The notes under the pieces: generated by a model
What the model saw: only the letters and a program-made list of their open reading frames with translations
Database searches by the model: none
Told to the model about the DNA's origin: nothing
Translations under genes and position numbers: made by a program
NCBI GenBank assembly: GCA_029860345.1
Contig: JAOUBJ010000002.1
Location: 1 to 64,000 of the forward strand
Length of the DNA stretch: 64,000 nucleotides
Origin: Candidatus Zixiibacteriota bacterium
GTDB lineage: Bacteria; Zixibacteria; MSB-5A5; GN15; FEB-12
Reading direction: 5' to 3'
In this document: in pieces, positions 10,901-20,101 of the stretch
How the letters are laid out: every line of letters begins with the position of its first letter
Numbering within the stretch: position 1 is the first letter of the stretch

Positions 10901-11367
10901 ACCCGGAAGAACTCGATAGCTTGATGACGGCTCGCGAGGGATACGTCCTTTCGGACTCGCTTGATGCCGATCTATACTCAATGATGACTTTCAAGAGCGG
11001 CTACACATTGACCCCGACCAAGACACTGTGGGTCTACAAATGTCTGATTACAAGTCGTCTGGGTTATGCAGCCTTTATCGCCTCGGCGCAGGAGTGCCAT
11101 GACTGGTATTATGAGTATTTTGTAAGTGGGCTCATCGGCCCCTGCTGCATCCCGCCGCTCCGCGGTAATGTCGACTATGACGGCGCCGATGCCATCGATA
11201 TCTCCGACTTGGTTTACCTGGTTGACTTTATGTTCGCAGGTGGGCAGGAGCCGCCTTGTTTCGAAGAAGCCGATATCAATGGCGACGGCGTGATCGATAT
11301 ATCAGATCTCGTTTGGTTTGTTGATTTCATGTTCAGCTTCGGCGCCCCGCCTGCGCCGTGTCCTTAG
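7987..11367 (+). CDS. Secreted propeller-dockerin protein, array copy 3
   Basis: 1,126 residues, preceded by a strong GAGGAGGAGGG ribosome-binding site. The signal peptide is at residues 1-22. Architecture is as in copy 2: propeller-like half with DCDTCSSQ, SHDYGATF and SDNGGMNW, then an Ig-like region, then TISTGCFSLVVSN and NDASPVICW segments, then a dockerin at about 1058-1124 with loops YDGADAIDISDLV and DINGDGVIDISDLV. It is closest to copies 4 and 5 in its middle region (the GWAPSW...YTKHGTQYDK stretch recurs in copy 5). There is no type IX tail. No catalytic residues can be assigned. Confidence 0.8.
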   Translation: MRVRHIVISSLLVASLATAAIGARRPVTMKQALRPAARTTQPALPLHDEQPATFWRGGDRQSLGRAGSTSIAPGVVVGNTYYDMQHNGSMGRMVDWGVNEDEDFQVHFSWMRLATYVTENRHYAHNYYRAQSDSLVGMDKVQPDGEYAGYVGIDVTAQGRACVGGHNNRGSGYQCHFYWHSPGFIDCWNPQNRRVPDSVSAWGSGLDWQTDSVMSVIWPKFRYQDVPGQDHVLHILARQSEPYTVGKPLYYFRKVGLDATGDWDYPPYIVDTVYGYGHDVACSNIDGKFAMVWIANLPDPGDCDTCSSQDGRPFYDMDNDIYYQISHDYGATFDPRVNLTMNVDGEEGYRPFSDASALIDSDNNLHIGWGGRYWPADANMGGQVGLLRGRMFHWGENLGLGGFDGNGDAIIRTAVDLAWDQTVCNGGIWNLNGAKMSVSECDGKLYFLWTQFNDIPNGVEDDCHDRAFGSNSDYSGSANGELYVAVSDNGGMNWDYPRNLTNTRTPHCDSIDGPVGRCQSEMWSSMARFGTNHAVGSNVVIVDPSGGYTGDYFLDVQYIDDPDPGAIVYDEGTWQQSSVRWFRMPCVEPVPTPGWAPSWQEIDYPEYTKHGTQYDKSLTIENDGNTTTNFTMTLNEDAGPHSGWLSVSASLSAGTIGFGEDNTVSGTVTINAGGTINLPGTLVNLRGNMTATGNLVGSPYVFPINFFIVDTVVPPMFDTISTGCFSLVVSNLGNWGNQGAGHVNLDFFDYGDCDNSEGEQDTIPGDATVYVNDASPVICWPDGDSVICNWSIYGNGPSSENSFIPVGHIASVPFFVGVCCDSPTESLFVEDTYFSQFVTRDTGILIEKWWVHPDQSADQGSNWIIQILRITVIDGQTHIGLNIGEAIDWDIPADTAMRNRSGFDAGLKLVYQQGSEYDEDPEECMDNSDRYGGIELLGIREDDDGTVTESSYPYGAWSGSNSLWVHPGGGFDPEELDSLMTAREGYVLSDSLDADLYSMMTFKSGYTLTPTKTLWVYKCLITSRLGYAAFIASAQECHDWYYEYFVSGLIGPCCIPPLRGNVDYDGADAIDISDLVYLVDFMFAGGQEPPCFEEADINGDGVIDISDLVWFVDFMFSFGAPPAPCP

Positions 11368-11423
11368 CGGTGCAAGTGATGGATAGTAAGTAGTGTCGAT
11401 ATAGAGCATCTTAGGAGGAAAGG

Positions 11424-14400
11424 ATGACGACCAGACTTCTCACCATAGTCGTAACAATCATCACGGTGACCGCCACCAATGTGATGGCTGCGAGTCGGCC
11501 GGTTACGACTCAGAAAGTGAACCCACGCGTGGCAAAGAGCCTTGACGACCTGTTGCCGACAGCCGATGAAAACCCGCTTGACCCTGCTTCGGCTGGACAC
11601 CAGGATATGTCGCTCGGTCGTGCATCGAGCAATTCGACAGCACCCGGCCTGGTCGTAGGCAACACCTGGTACGACATCCAGCGCAATGGGTCGATGGGTC
11701 GAATGATTGACTGGGGGTGGGATTCCGAGAACCAACTGATAGTACACTTTGTGTGGACAAGATTGGAAACAAACGTTTCAGCCAATCGCCATTATGCCTA
11801 CAACGCATATCTCTCGCAGAGTGACGAGTTGCTCGGCCTAACGAGTGTGCAAGGCCCGGGTGAATATGCGGGCTACGTGGGTATCGATGCCTCCGCCGAC
11901 AACAGAGCGGCACTGGCAGGACACAACAACTCAGGCGGAGGACATCAGGCGCATCTTTACTGGGATTTTGCTCCCGGCTTTGGCTTCTTCGGTATGAACA
12001 GGCGGGTCGAAGATTCCGTGGTGGCCGCAGGCACCGGCCAAGACTGGGAGACCGACTCGCTAAAGTCTGCTATCTGGCCGAGATTTCGGTATCAGGAGAT
12101 AGCGGGTCATGATCCCGTTTCGCATGTCTTCACGCAGGTTTCAGAACCCGGCGCTGGTGATCCACAAGCGGTCATCTACTTTCGCAAGGTCGGCGCCGAC
12201 GACACGGGCGATTGGGACTACCCGCCGTATGTCGTAGATACCGTGTTCAACATTGCGCAGGATGTTGCTTGTTCCAACACCGACGGAAAGGTGGCTTTGA
12301 CCTGGTTTGCCAACCGTCCGGACGACGGCGACTGCGACACTTGTTCCAGCCAAAGCGGCCACAACTTTGTCCAGTGGGACAACGACGTCTACTATCAGAT
12401 TTCTTATGACTATGGCGCAACATGGACGCCGCGCGTGAATCTCACCATGAACGTCGATGGCGTGGACGGATACCGACCATACACCGACGAGTCAGCCCTG
12501 ATCGATTCCGACAACAATCTGCACATTGGCTGGGGTGTCCGCTTTTGGCCGGCTGACGCCAACTCGGGTGGTCAGGCCGGTCTGTTGCGCGGTCGTATGT
12601 TTCATTGGGGAGAAAACTTGGGCCTAGGAGGGTTCGACGCCAACGGGGATGCTATCATTACGACCGCGGCCAACTTGGAATGGGATCAAACAACCTGCAA
12701 CGGCGGCGCCTGGCAATTGAACGGTTCCAAAATGTCCGTTTCCGAGTGTGACGGCAAGATGTACTTCTTGTGGACGCAGTTCAACGATATACCGAATGGT
12801 ATCGATGACGACTGTCACAATCGTGCCTTCGGCGCCGGTGGTGATGCTTTCGGCTCGGCCAATGGGGAACTGTACGTGGCCGTCTCCGATGACGGCGGCA
12901 ACACCTGGGACCTGCCGCGAGACCTGACCAATGCGCGCTCGCCCCATTGTGACTCGGCCAGTGGTGCGGTGGGACGGTGTCAATCGGAACACTGGCCGTC
13001 CATGGCTCGTTTCGGCACCAATCACACCTTTGGACCCAGTCCGGTGGTAATCGATCCCAGTGGCTCCTATTCGGGCGACTGGTTTCTCGATGTTCAGTAC
13101 ATTGACGACGCCGATCCCGGCGCTATCACCAAGGACGAGGGTACCTGGACTTCAAGCGACGTTCGTTGGTTCCGGATGGCTTGTGTCGAGCCGGTGCCTT
13201 GGAGTACTTTGGAGCCGTCGTGGTCCGAGTTGGGTTTTCCCGCCTGGATTCACCACGGCGCCACCATGGACACTCAGTTGGTAATCACTAACTCAGGCAA
13301 TTGGACCACCGACTTTGTATTTACCATCGAAGAAGATTCCGGCACATACTCGGGATGGTTGACCTTGTCGCCTGAGTTGCAGGGGACGGTATCGTGTGGT
13401 ACCGGTATGGACAACACCGTCACCGGATTGGTCACGGTAAACGCCGGCGGCATGGTAAACGATCCCGGCACGGTAGTGCACTTGGGAGGTCGTCTGATCG
13501 CGGTGGGAAACCAGATGACCAGCCCGGACACGCTGCCGATCAATGTCTGGGTGATGGATACGATGCATGTCCCCGCCTGGGATACCATTTCGACCGGATG
13601 TCTGGCTTTGACCGTCAGCAATCACGGGAACTTCGGCAATCAGGGTATCGGCAAGGTGAATATGGATTTCTTCGACTACGGCGACTGCGACGATCTCGAA
13701 CAACCCCAGGACACAATACCGGGTAACTCCGCCGTCTACTTGAACGATGCCTCTCCGGTTATATGCTGGCGGGACCAAAGCGAAACGGTGCATTGCAACT
13801 GGTCGATATTCAACGACGGCTTTCCGTCGGAGCACGGCTTTATCCCCCTCGGGCATGCGGACTCGGTTCCCTTCTTCTACGGAATGTCGTGTGATTCGGT
13901 ACCTGAGTCACTGTTTGTCGACGACACATATATGTCACGGTTCGCGACTCATGACACCAGTATCCAGATTGAGCAGTGGTGGGTCCATCCGGATCAGAGT
14001 GCGTCCCAGGGTGCCAACTGGATCATCCAAATACTGAGGATCAAATCGGCTGACGGCCAGACGCACACCGGCCTCAACATCGGGGAAGCGATTGACTGGG
14101 ATATACCGGCTGATTCTGCGGTGCGTAATCTCTCCGGATTCAGTGCGTCCGAGCGAATGGTCTATCAGCAGGGTGCTGAGTACAATGATGACTACGAAGA
14201 GTGCCAGGAGAATTCAGATCGCTACGGTGGTGTCGCGCTGTTGAACATTAAAGAAGACGACGGGGGGACTGTCACTGAGAGTCCCGATCCCTACGGCGGC
14301 TGGTCCGGCAGTAACTCCCTGTGGGTCTATCCAAACGAAGGCTTTGTCCCCTCCGAACTGGACAGTCTTATGACGGCCCGCGATGGATATGTATTGTCCG

Positions 14401-14810
14401 ATTCCATCTATGCCGATCTGTTTTCGGTGATGACTTTCAAGTCCGGCTACACTCTGACGCCGACCAGGGAGTTGTGGGTGTTCAAGTGTCTGATCACCAG
14501 TAGGCTGGGCTTTGCAGCGTTTATGGCCACGGTTCAGGAATGCCAGGATTGGTATGTCGACAACCTTAAGACACCGGTTTGCGGCTGTTGTATGCCGCCG
14601 ATCCGCGGTAACGTCGACTATGACCCGGATGATCAGGTTACTATTGCCGACCTGGTCTGCTTTGTAGATTTCATGTTCTTCTTCGCGTGCTCGATGGAGT
14701 GTTTCGAGGAATCCGATCTAACCGGTGATGGAGCCATAGACATCTCCGATCTGGTCTGGATGGTGGACTTTATGTTCACCGGAGGGCCGCCGCCGGTGGC
14801 CTGCCCCTGA
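11424..14810 (+). CDS. Secreted propeller-dockerin protein, array copy 4
   Basis: 1,128 residues, only 56 bases after copy 3, with TAGGAGGAAAGG ahead of the ATG. The signal peptide is MTTRLLTIVVTIITVTATNVMA. The same modules follow in order: GSMGRMIDWGW, DCDTCSSQ, SYDYGATW, SDDGGNTW, an Ig-like region, NDASPVICW and a C-terminal dockerin at about 1058-1127. The first dockerin loop is degenerate (YDPDDQVTIADLV) and the second is intact in pattern (LTGDGAIDISDLV). It probably shares a transcript with copy 3. The function is not recognised beyond being an exported, calcium-loop-bearing surface protein. Confidence 0.8.
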   Translation: MTTRLLTIVVTIITVTATNVMAASRPVTTQKVNPRVAKSLDDLLPTADENPLDPASAGHQDMSLGRASSNSTAPGLVVGNTWYDIQRNGSMGRMIDWGWDSENQLIVHFVWTRLETNVSANRHYAYNAYLSQSDELLGLTSVQGPGEYAGYVGIDASADNRAALAGHNNSGGGHQAHLYWDFAPGFGFFGMNRRVEDSVVAAGTGQDWETDSLKSAIWPRFRYQEIAGHDPVSHVFTQVSEPGAGDPQAVIYFRKVGADDTGDWDYPPYVVDTVFNIAQDVACSNTDGKVALTWFANRPDDGDCDTCSSQSGHNFVQWDNDVYYQISYDYGATWTPRVNLTMNVDGVDGYRPYTDESALIDSDNNLHIGWGVRFWPADANSGGQAGLLRGRMFHWGENLGLGGFDANGDAIITTAANLEWDQTTCNGGAWQLNGSKMSVSECDGKMYFLWTQFNDIPNGIDDDCHNRAFGAGGDAFGSANGELYVAVSDDGGNTWDLPRDLTNARSPHCDSASGAVGRCQSEHWPSMARFGTNHTFGPSPVVIDPSGSYSGDWFLDVQYIDDADPGAITKDEGTWTSSDVRWFRMACVEPVPWSTLEPSWSELGFPAWIHHGATMDTQLVITNSGNWTTDFVFTIEEDSGTYSGWLTLSPELQGTVSCGTGMDNTVTGLVTVNAGGMVNDPGTVVHLGGRLIAVGNQMTSPDTLPINVWVMDTMHVPAWDTISTGCLALTVSNHGNFGNQGIGKVNMDFFDYGDCDDLEQPQDTIPGNSAVYLNDASPVICWRDQSETVHCNWSIFNDGFPSEHGFIPLGHADSVPFFYGMSCDSVPESLFVDDTYMSRFATHDTSIQIEQWWVHPDQSASQGANWIIQILRIKSADGQTHTGLNIGEAIDWDIPADSAVRNLSGFSASERMVYQQGAEYNDDYEECQENSDRYGGVALLNIKEDDGGTVTESPDPYGGWSGSNSLWVYPNEGFVPSELDSLMTARDGYVLSDSIYADLFSVMTFKSGYTLTPTRELWVFKCLITSRLGFAAFMATVQECQDWYVDNLKTPVCGCCMPPIRGNVDYDPDDQVTIADLVCFVDFMFFFACSMECFEESDLTGDGAIDISDLVWMVDFMFTGGPPPVACP

Positions 14811-14889
14811 CTTTGACAAATGGAGTAAGGAGCCGACACTGTGTATCCACCGTTCACGATTTGTGAGCTGAATCGACCGCGAGGACTGG

Positions 14890-17800
14890 ATGTACATGAG
14901 ACGTAGATCAATAATAGTAGTCTGCCTTCTGATAGTCGGAATCTGCTCGGACATTCATTCGGCCGGCGATGCCGACGAAGCCCGCAGGTCGAGCCGCTTG
15001 GTAGACCGGTCGCTGCACTATTCTTTCCCGGCAGGCAGAGTTGATGGAGAAACTGGTCAGCCTCTCGGACTGGTTGATGCATCCACCGACGCAGTTGGAA
15101 CCTTGGTCGGTGACACCTGGTGGGATATGCAGCACTACGGCTCGATGGGGCGCATGGTCGACTGGGGTCACGACTCACTCGGCGGCTTGGGGTTCATGGT
15201 TCATTTCAATTGGATGCGCCTTGAAACGAGCTCGGACCAAAACCGTCATTATGCTTACAACGCGTACTACTCGGAAGGCGGTTCCGCAGGGACTTTCCTG
15301 GGACAGGAAAAGATTCAACCGAACGGAGAGTACGCCGGTTTTGTCGGAATCGATGTAACTTCCGATGGCCGCGTGGTGCTCGGCGGACACAACAACTACG
15401 CAGGCTACAACGAGGCCAGCCATTTCTACTGGGATTTCGGGCCGGGTTTTGCGTTCTTCGGTATGAACCGACGAATCCCGGATTCAACCGGATGGATCAA
15501 TCACGGCGGCGATACGCTGGTAGCTTCGAGGTGGCCCAAGTTCCGCTATCAAGATTCGCCGGGGCACGATCCGGTGTTGCATGTTTTGGTTGTATCGTCT
15601 GAGGGCGTCCCGGAGATTCCGAAAAAGCTGACCTACTGGCGCAAGGTCGGTGCCGACGACACGGGGGACTGGGACTGGCCGTCCTGGTCGGTCGACACCG
15701 TGTTCAACATCGCCTATGACCTGGCCTGTTCCAATACCAGCGCCAAGGTAGCGCTGGTCTGGTTGGCCAACCTGCCCGATCCGGGCGACTGCGATACTTG
15801 TTCGAGCCAACAGGGGCGACCGTTCCCAAATAGCGATAACGATCTGTATTTCCAGATATCCCACAACCATGGCGCCCCAACCAGTTGGCAACCACGGGTC
15901 AACCTGACTCAGAACGTCGATGGTCAGGAGGGCTATCGACCATACACCGACGTCTCGGCCCTAATCGACACACAGGATGACTTTCATGTGGCCTGGGGGG
16001 GGAGAGTCTGGCCGGCTGACGCCAACAGTGGGGGTGACGTGGATCAGACAAGGAGTCGGGTGTTTCACTGGGGCGAAAACTTAGGCTATTATTCGGGTGG
16101 CGGAAACGTGCGTACTGTTGCTCATCTGGAGTATGATCAATCCAACTGCGATGGTGGCGCCTGGCAATTGAATGGATCAAAAATGTCTCTGTCCGAATGT
16201 GAGGGCAAGCTTTACTGCCTATGGACACAGTTCATCGATCCCTATAACGAGGCGTATGACGACTGCGCAGAACGCGCCTTCGGCGGGTCGGGAATATCCC
16301 CGGGTGCGGCCAATGGCGATCTTCATTTGGCCATTTCCGATGACGGCGGGTTGACCTGGTCTTCCAACTACAATCTTACCAACACCTACACACCCCACTG
16401 TGATTCGGCATCCGGATCGGGTGGGCGTTGCCGCTCCGAGCATTGGGCTTCGATGGCGCGGTTCGGCACCAATCTGACCGGTTCCGATATGTCGCAGAGT
16501 GTGACAATCGATCCCAGCGGGCAGTACACTGGCGACCACTTTCTCGATGTAATGTTCATCGACGATGCCGACCCCGGTGCGGCGGTTTTGGGTGAAGGAA
16601 GTTATCAGCAGGCGGAAGTTCGTTGGTTTCGACTGGCCTGCATTGAGCCAAGGCAGGGTTCGGGCTGGCGTGTCAACTGGACGGACATTGACTATCCCGA
16701 GTACACCAAGCACGGAACTCAGTATGACAAGTTGCTGACTATCGAAAACCTCGGCAACATTACCACCGATTTCTCGACGACGTTGAACGAAGACCCTGGT
16801 CCTTACTCAGATTGGTTGTCGATATCACCCGAACTTCAGTCGGGGTCTATTCCTCCAGGCGCCAATAACATTCTTAGCGGAACTGTTACCATAAACGCCG
16901 GTGGTACTATCAACCTTCCCGGTACGATTATCAGTCTGACAGGCAGTATGACCTTCGAAGGTAACATGATTGGTTCACCGTATGTATTCCCGATCGACTT
17001 TCTAATTGTGGACACAATCTACCTGCCTGCGTTCGACACGGTCACCACCGGATGTCTCTCGTTGGTGGTATCCAACAGCGGTAACTTCGGCAACCAGGGC
17101 GTCGGCCACGTCAACCTCGATTTCTTCGACTATGGTGACTGCGACGACTTAGAGGATGCCGAAGATACTATCCCCGGCAACGCCACGGTCTATCTGTACG
17201 ATGCCTCGCCGGTGATTTGCTGGACCGATGCTACCGATACGGTCCGATGCAACTTCTCGATTTGGGGAACTACTTACTTGAGCGATGACGGTTTTGTCCC
17301 GTTGGATCATTCTGTCTCGACTCAGTTCCTCTACGGTACGGACCTAGACGACAATCCTCTTTACTACCCGGATGTTTACATGTCTCGTTTTGTGACTCAT
17401 GACACCAGTTTACTGATCGAGAAATGGTGGATACATCCGGACCAAAGCGCCTCCCAGGGTTCCAACTTCATCATTCAAGCTATGCGGATCACATCGGCCG
17501 ACGGCCAGACGCACACCGGGTTGAACATCGGTGAGGCTATCGACTGGGATATCCCCTCAGACAGCGCATCGCGCAACCGTTCCGGTTTCAGCGCTGCCGT
17601 CCGACTGGTTTACCAGTGGGGCACTGAGTACCATGACGATCCTGAAGAGTGCCAGGAAAACTCAGACCGTTATGGCGGTATCGAACTTCTGCGGATCATC
17701 GAGTGCGATGGTCAGACCGGGAACGCGATTCATGAACCTTACGGCGCCTGGACGGGCAGTAGCCCACTGTGGGTCTATCCCGCCGGTGGGTTTATCCCGG

Positions 17801-18279
17801 AAGAGTTAGACAGTCTAATGACCAACCGTGAGGGTTATGTCTTATCGGATTCGGTCGACTCTGACCTGCACTCAGTGATGACGTATCTTTCCGGATACAC
17901 CTTGGCTCCTTCCGATCTCATCATGATATACAGTTGCCTGATCACTTCGCGATTGGGCTACGCAGCATTTATAGCTTCAGCCCAGGATTGTCGCGAATGG
18001 TACAGAATGAATCTGATACCTCCGTCCAACGGTTGCTGCATGGGACCAGGCAATGTGAACTATGACCCTGGGGGAGCTATAGACATATCTGATCTTGTCT
18101 ACCTGGTTGACTACATGTTCAGCGGTGGCCCGCCGCCACCCTGCTTTGAGGAAGGGGACATGAATGCCGATGGTTTAATCGATATTAGCGACCTGGTATA
18201 CTTTGTTGATTTCATGTTCACCGGTGGTCCACCGCCGCAGCCGTGTGGGGCTATCGCCCCCTGTTCTGGATTTCAGTAA
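14890..18279 (+). CDS. Secreted propeller-dockerin protein, array copy 5
   Basis: 1,129 residues. GAGG lies 6 bases before the ATG at 14890; a second ATG two codons on is also possible. The signal peptide follows (RRSIIVVCLLIVGICSDIHSA). It has the family modules GSMGRMVDWG, DCDTCSSQ, SHNHGAPTSW (a looser Asp-box with two extra residues), SDDGGLTW, the Ig-like half, YDASPVICW, and a dockerin at about 1051-1117 (DMNADGLIDISDLV). Glycine-rich SGGG replaces part of the mid-propeller loop. An unrelated frame overlaps its end, but the next gene starts downstream at 18353, so there is no true overlap. Confidence 0.8.
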   Translation: MYMRRRSIIVVCLLIVGICSDIHSAGDADEARRSSRLVDRSLHYSFPAGRVDGETGQPLGLVDASTDAVGTLVGDTWWDMQHYGSMGRMVDWGHDSLGGLGFMVHFNWMRLETSSDQNRHYAYNAYYSEGGSAGTFLGQEKIQPNGEYAGFVGIDVTSDGRVVLGGHNNYAGYNEASHFYWDFGPGFAFFGMNRRIPDSTGWINHGGDTLVASRWPKFRYQDSPGHDPVLHVLVVSSEGVPEIPKKLTYWRKVGADDTGDWDWPSWSVDTVFNIAYDLACSNTSAKVALVWLANLPDPGDCDTCSSQQGRPFPNSDNDLYFQISHNHGAPTSWQPRVNLTQNVDGQEGYRPYTDVSALIDTQDDFHVAWGGRVWPADANSGGDVDQTRSRVFHWGENLGYYSGGGNVRTVAHLEYDQSNCDGGAWQLNGSKMSLSECEGKLYCLWTQFIDPYNEAYDDCAERAFGGSGISPGAANGDLHLAISDDGGLTWSSNYNLTNTYTPHCDSASGSGGRCRSEHWASMARFGTNLTGSDMSQSVTIDPSGQYTGDHFLDVMFIDDADPGAAVLGEGSYQQAEVRWFRLACIEPRQGSGWRVNWTDIDYPEYTKHGTQYDKLLTIENLGNITTDFSTTLNEDPGPYSDWLSISPELQSGSIPPGANNILSGTVTINAGGTINLPGTIISLTGSMTFEGNMIGSPYVFPIDFLIVDTIYLPAFDTVTTGCLSLVVSNSGNFGNQGVGHVNLDFFDYGDCDDLEDAEDTIPGNATVYLYDASPVICWTDATDTVRCNFSIWGTTYLSDDGFVPLDHSVSTQFLYGTDLDDNPLYYPDVYMSRFVTHDTSLLIEKWWIHPDQSASQGSNFIIQAMRITSADGQTHTGLNIGEAIDWDIPSDSASRNRSGFSAAVRLVYQWGTEYHDDPEECQENSDRYGGIELLRIIECDGQTGNAIHEPYGAWTGSSPLWVYPAGGFIPEELDSLMTNREGYVLSDSVDSDLHSVMTYLSGYTLAPSDLIMIYSCLITSRLGYAAFIASAQDCREWYRMNLIPPSNGCCMGPGNVNYDPGGAIDISDLVYLVDYMFSGGPPPPCFEEGDMNADGLIDISDLVYFVDFMFTGGPPPQPCGAIAPCSGFQ

Positions 18280-18352
18280 AGGTGGGCCTCTATTTGAGTT
18301 CCCAGCGCACCAGCGCAGCCGATGCGGAGACGAAACTCGCTATGGAGGCATC

Positions 18353-20086
18353 ATGTACTCAGTCTGCCGATGGTTGTTCAATACAATAGTTCTGATAGTT
18401 GTCCTCTGTGGCCAACCACTCGCGGTTAGTGCGCCGACGACAACGGACTCGCGTTGTCCCGACTTCTGGGTAGAGCCGATGGGTGGGTACGACTGGCCAA
18501 CCTGGACCCGGCATGGTGAGCAACTGGACGCACCCATTTCGTTCAGCAACAGCGGCGACTCGGACATCGTGTTTTCGATAATTCCCCTGGAGGAAACAGG
18601 CCCTTCAGGATGGCTTTCGCTACCTCCTGAATTGCAGGGGACAATCGTGCTTCCACCCGGCGGCAACCGGTTGGCGAGTACGATTAGTCTGAACTCGGGC
18701 GGCATTGTCAACGCGCCGGGGACAATCGTTTATCTGAAAGGCCGGCTCGTCTTGGATCATGATTACCCTCTGGAGGACTCGGTGACTCTCGGCATTGAGT
18801 GCTGGGTGGCCGACACGCTCTACCTGCCCACGTTCGATACGGTCACCACCGGATGTTTCTCGTTGGTTGTATCTAACAATGGCAATTTCGGCAACCAGGG
18901 GGACGGACATGTCAACCTGGACTTCTTCGACTATGGTGACTGCGACGATCTCGAAGGCGCCGAAGACACAATCCCCGGTGACGCCACGGTTTATCTGTAC
19001 GATGCCTCACCGGTAATCTGCTGGCCGGATGGTGACTCTGTCATTTGTAACTGGTCGATCTTTGGTCAGGGTCCTCAGAGCGATAACGGCTTTATTCCGA
19101 TGGGTCATGCGACATCGGTTCGTTTCTTGGTTGGAGTGATCCCCGAATGCCCGACCTGTTCTGTCTATGTCGACGATGCCTACATGTCACGGTTCGTGAC
19201 TCGCGACACCGGTATCCAGATCGAGAAATGGTGGATTCATCCGGATCAGACCGGTTCCCCGGGTACCAACTTTGTCATTCAGGTCCTGATGATATCGTCG
19301 GCTGACGGCCAAACGCACACCAACCTGAACATCGGTGAAATAATCGACTGGGATATCCCTTCCGACACTGCTTCCCGCAATCGTTCCGGCTTCAGCCCTG
19401 CCGAGCGGCTGATCTACCAGCGCGGTTCAGAGTACGATGAAGACCCGGAAGAGTGTCAACAGAACAACGACCGCTACGGTGGGATTGAGCTTTTGGAAAT
19501 CATCCATTGCGGTTTCCAGCCGGGATCTCCGACCGACCTTTATGGCGCCTGGACGGGGAGTAATTCTCTTTGGGTCTATCCCGCCGGTGGGTTTGTTCCT
19601 AACGAGCTGGATAGTCTGATGACAGCGCGCGAGGGGTACGTTCTGTCTGATTCCCTTGACGCCGACCTGCACTCGGTGATGACATTTGTGTCCGGTCGCA
19701 CCATTGTTCCGGGTGATCCGCTTGTCGTGTTTACCTGCCTTATCACCTCGCGACTCGGTTGGGCCGCATTCATAGCCTCAGCCCAAGAGTGCCACACTTT
19801 TTACCAAGAATACCTCTGTCTTCCGGTAACCGCCGACTGCCTTCCGCCGATCCGGGGCAATGTTGACTATGACTGGGGGGATGCTGTGGACATTTCCGAC
19901 CTAATCTATCTGGTGGACTACATGTTCACCGCTGGCCCGTCCCCGCCTTGCTTTAAGGAAGCGGACATGAACATGGATTTTGAAATCGATATCAGTGACC
20001 TCGTCTACCTCGTTGACTTCATGTTCACTGGCGGTCCGCCGCCGCTGCCCTGTGATTGTGATCCCTACTGTGCGGATTGTCAGTAG
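18353..20086 (+). CDS. Short dockerin protein, array copy 6, lacking the propeller half
   Basis: 577 residues. The start at 18353 is chosen for the signal peptide (MYSVCRWLFNTIVLIVVLCG, ending QPLAVSA) and a GGAGG six bases upstream. After the signal peptide it begins directly in the Ig-like region that in the other copies follows the propeller (CPDFWVEPMGG..., GPSGWLSLPPELQG), then has TVTTGCFSLVVSN, YDASPVICW, and a dockerin at about 499-566 with the family ending VDFMFTGGPPP. The first half shared by copies 1-5, including DCDTCSSQ and the Asp boxes, is absent. The gene looks intact, with clean start, signal peptide and stop, so it is better seen as a domain-loss form than a pseudogene. Confidence 0.8.
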   Translation: MYSVCRWLFNTIVLIVVLCGQPLAVSAPTTTDSRCPDFWVEPMGGYDWPTWTRHGEQLDAPISFSNSGDSDIVFSIIPLEETGPSGWLSLPPELQGTIVLPPGGNRLASTISLNSGGIVNAPGTIVYLKGRLVLDHDYPLEDSVTLGIECWVADTLYLPTFDTVTTGCFSLVVSNNGNFGNQGDGHVNLDFFDYGDCDDLEGAEDTIPGDATVYLYDASPVICWPDGDSVICNWSIFGQGPQSDNGFIPMGHATSVRFLVGVIPECPTCSVYVDDAYMSRFVTRDTGIQIEKWWIHPDQTGSPGTNFVIQVLMISSADGQTHTNLNIGEIIDWDIPSDTASRNRSGFSPAERLIYQRGSEYDEDPEECQQNNDRYGGIELLEIIHCGFQPGSPTDLYGAWTGSNSLWVYPAGGFVPNELDSLMTAREGYVLSDSLDADLHSVMTFVSGRTIVPGDPLVVFTCLITSRLGWAAFIASAQECHTFYQEYLCLPVTADCLPPIRGNVDYDWGDAVDISDLIYLVDYMFTAGPSPPCFKEADMNMDFEIDISDLVYLVDFMFTGGPPPLPCDCDPYCADCQ

Positions 20087-20101
20087 TGGTAAAACTCGGC
20101 G

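Noticed and set aside
18203-18352. Overlap between array copies 5 and 6
   Set aside because: The frame of copy 6 is open across the end of copy 5, but the signal peptide and ribosome-binding site place its start at 18353, 73 bases after the stop of copy 5.
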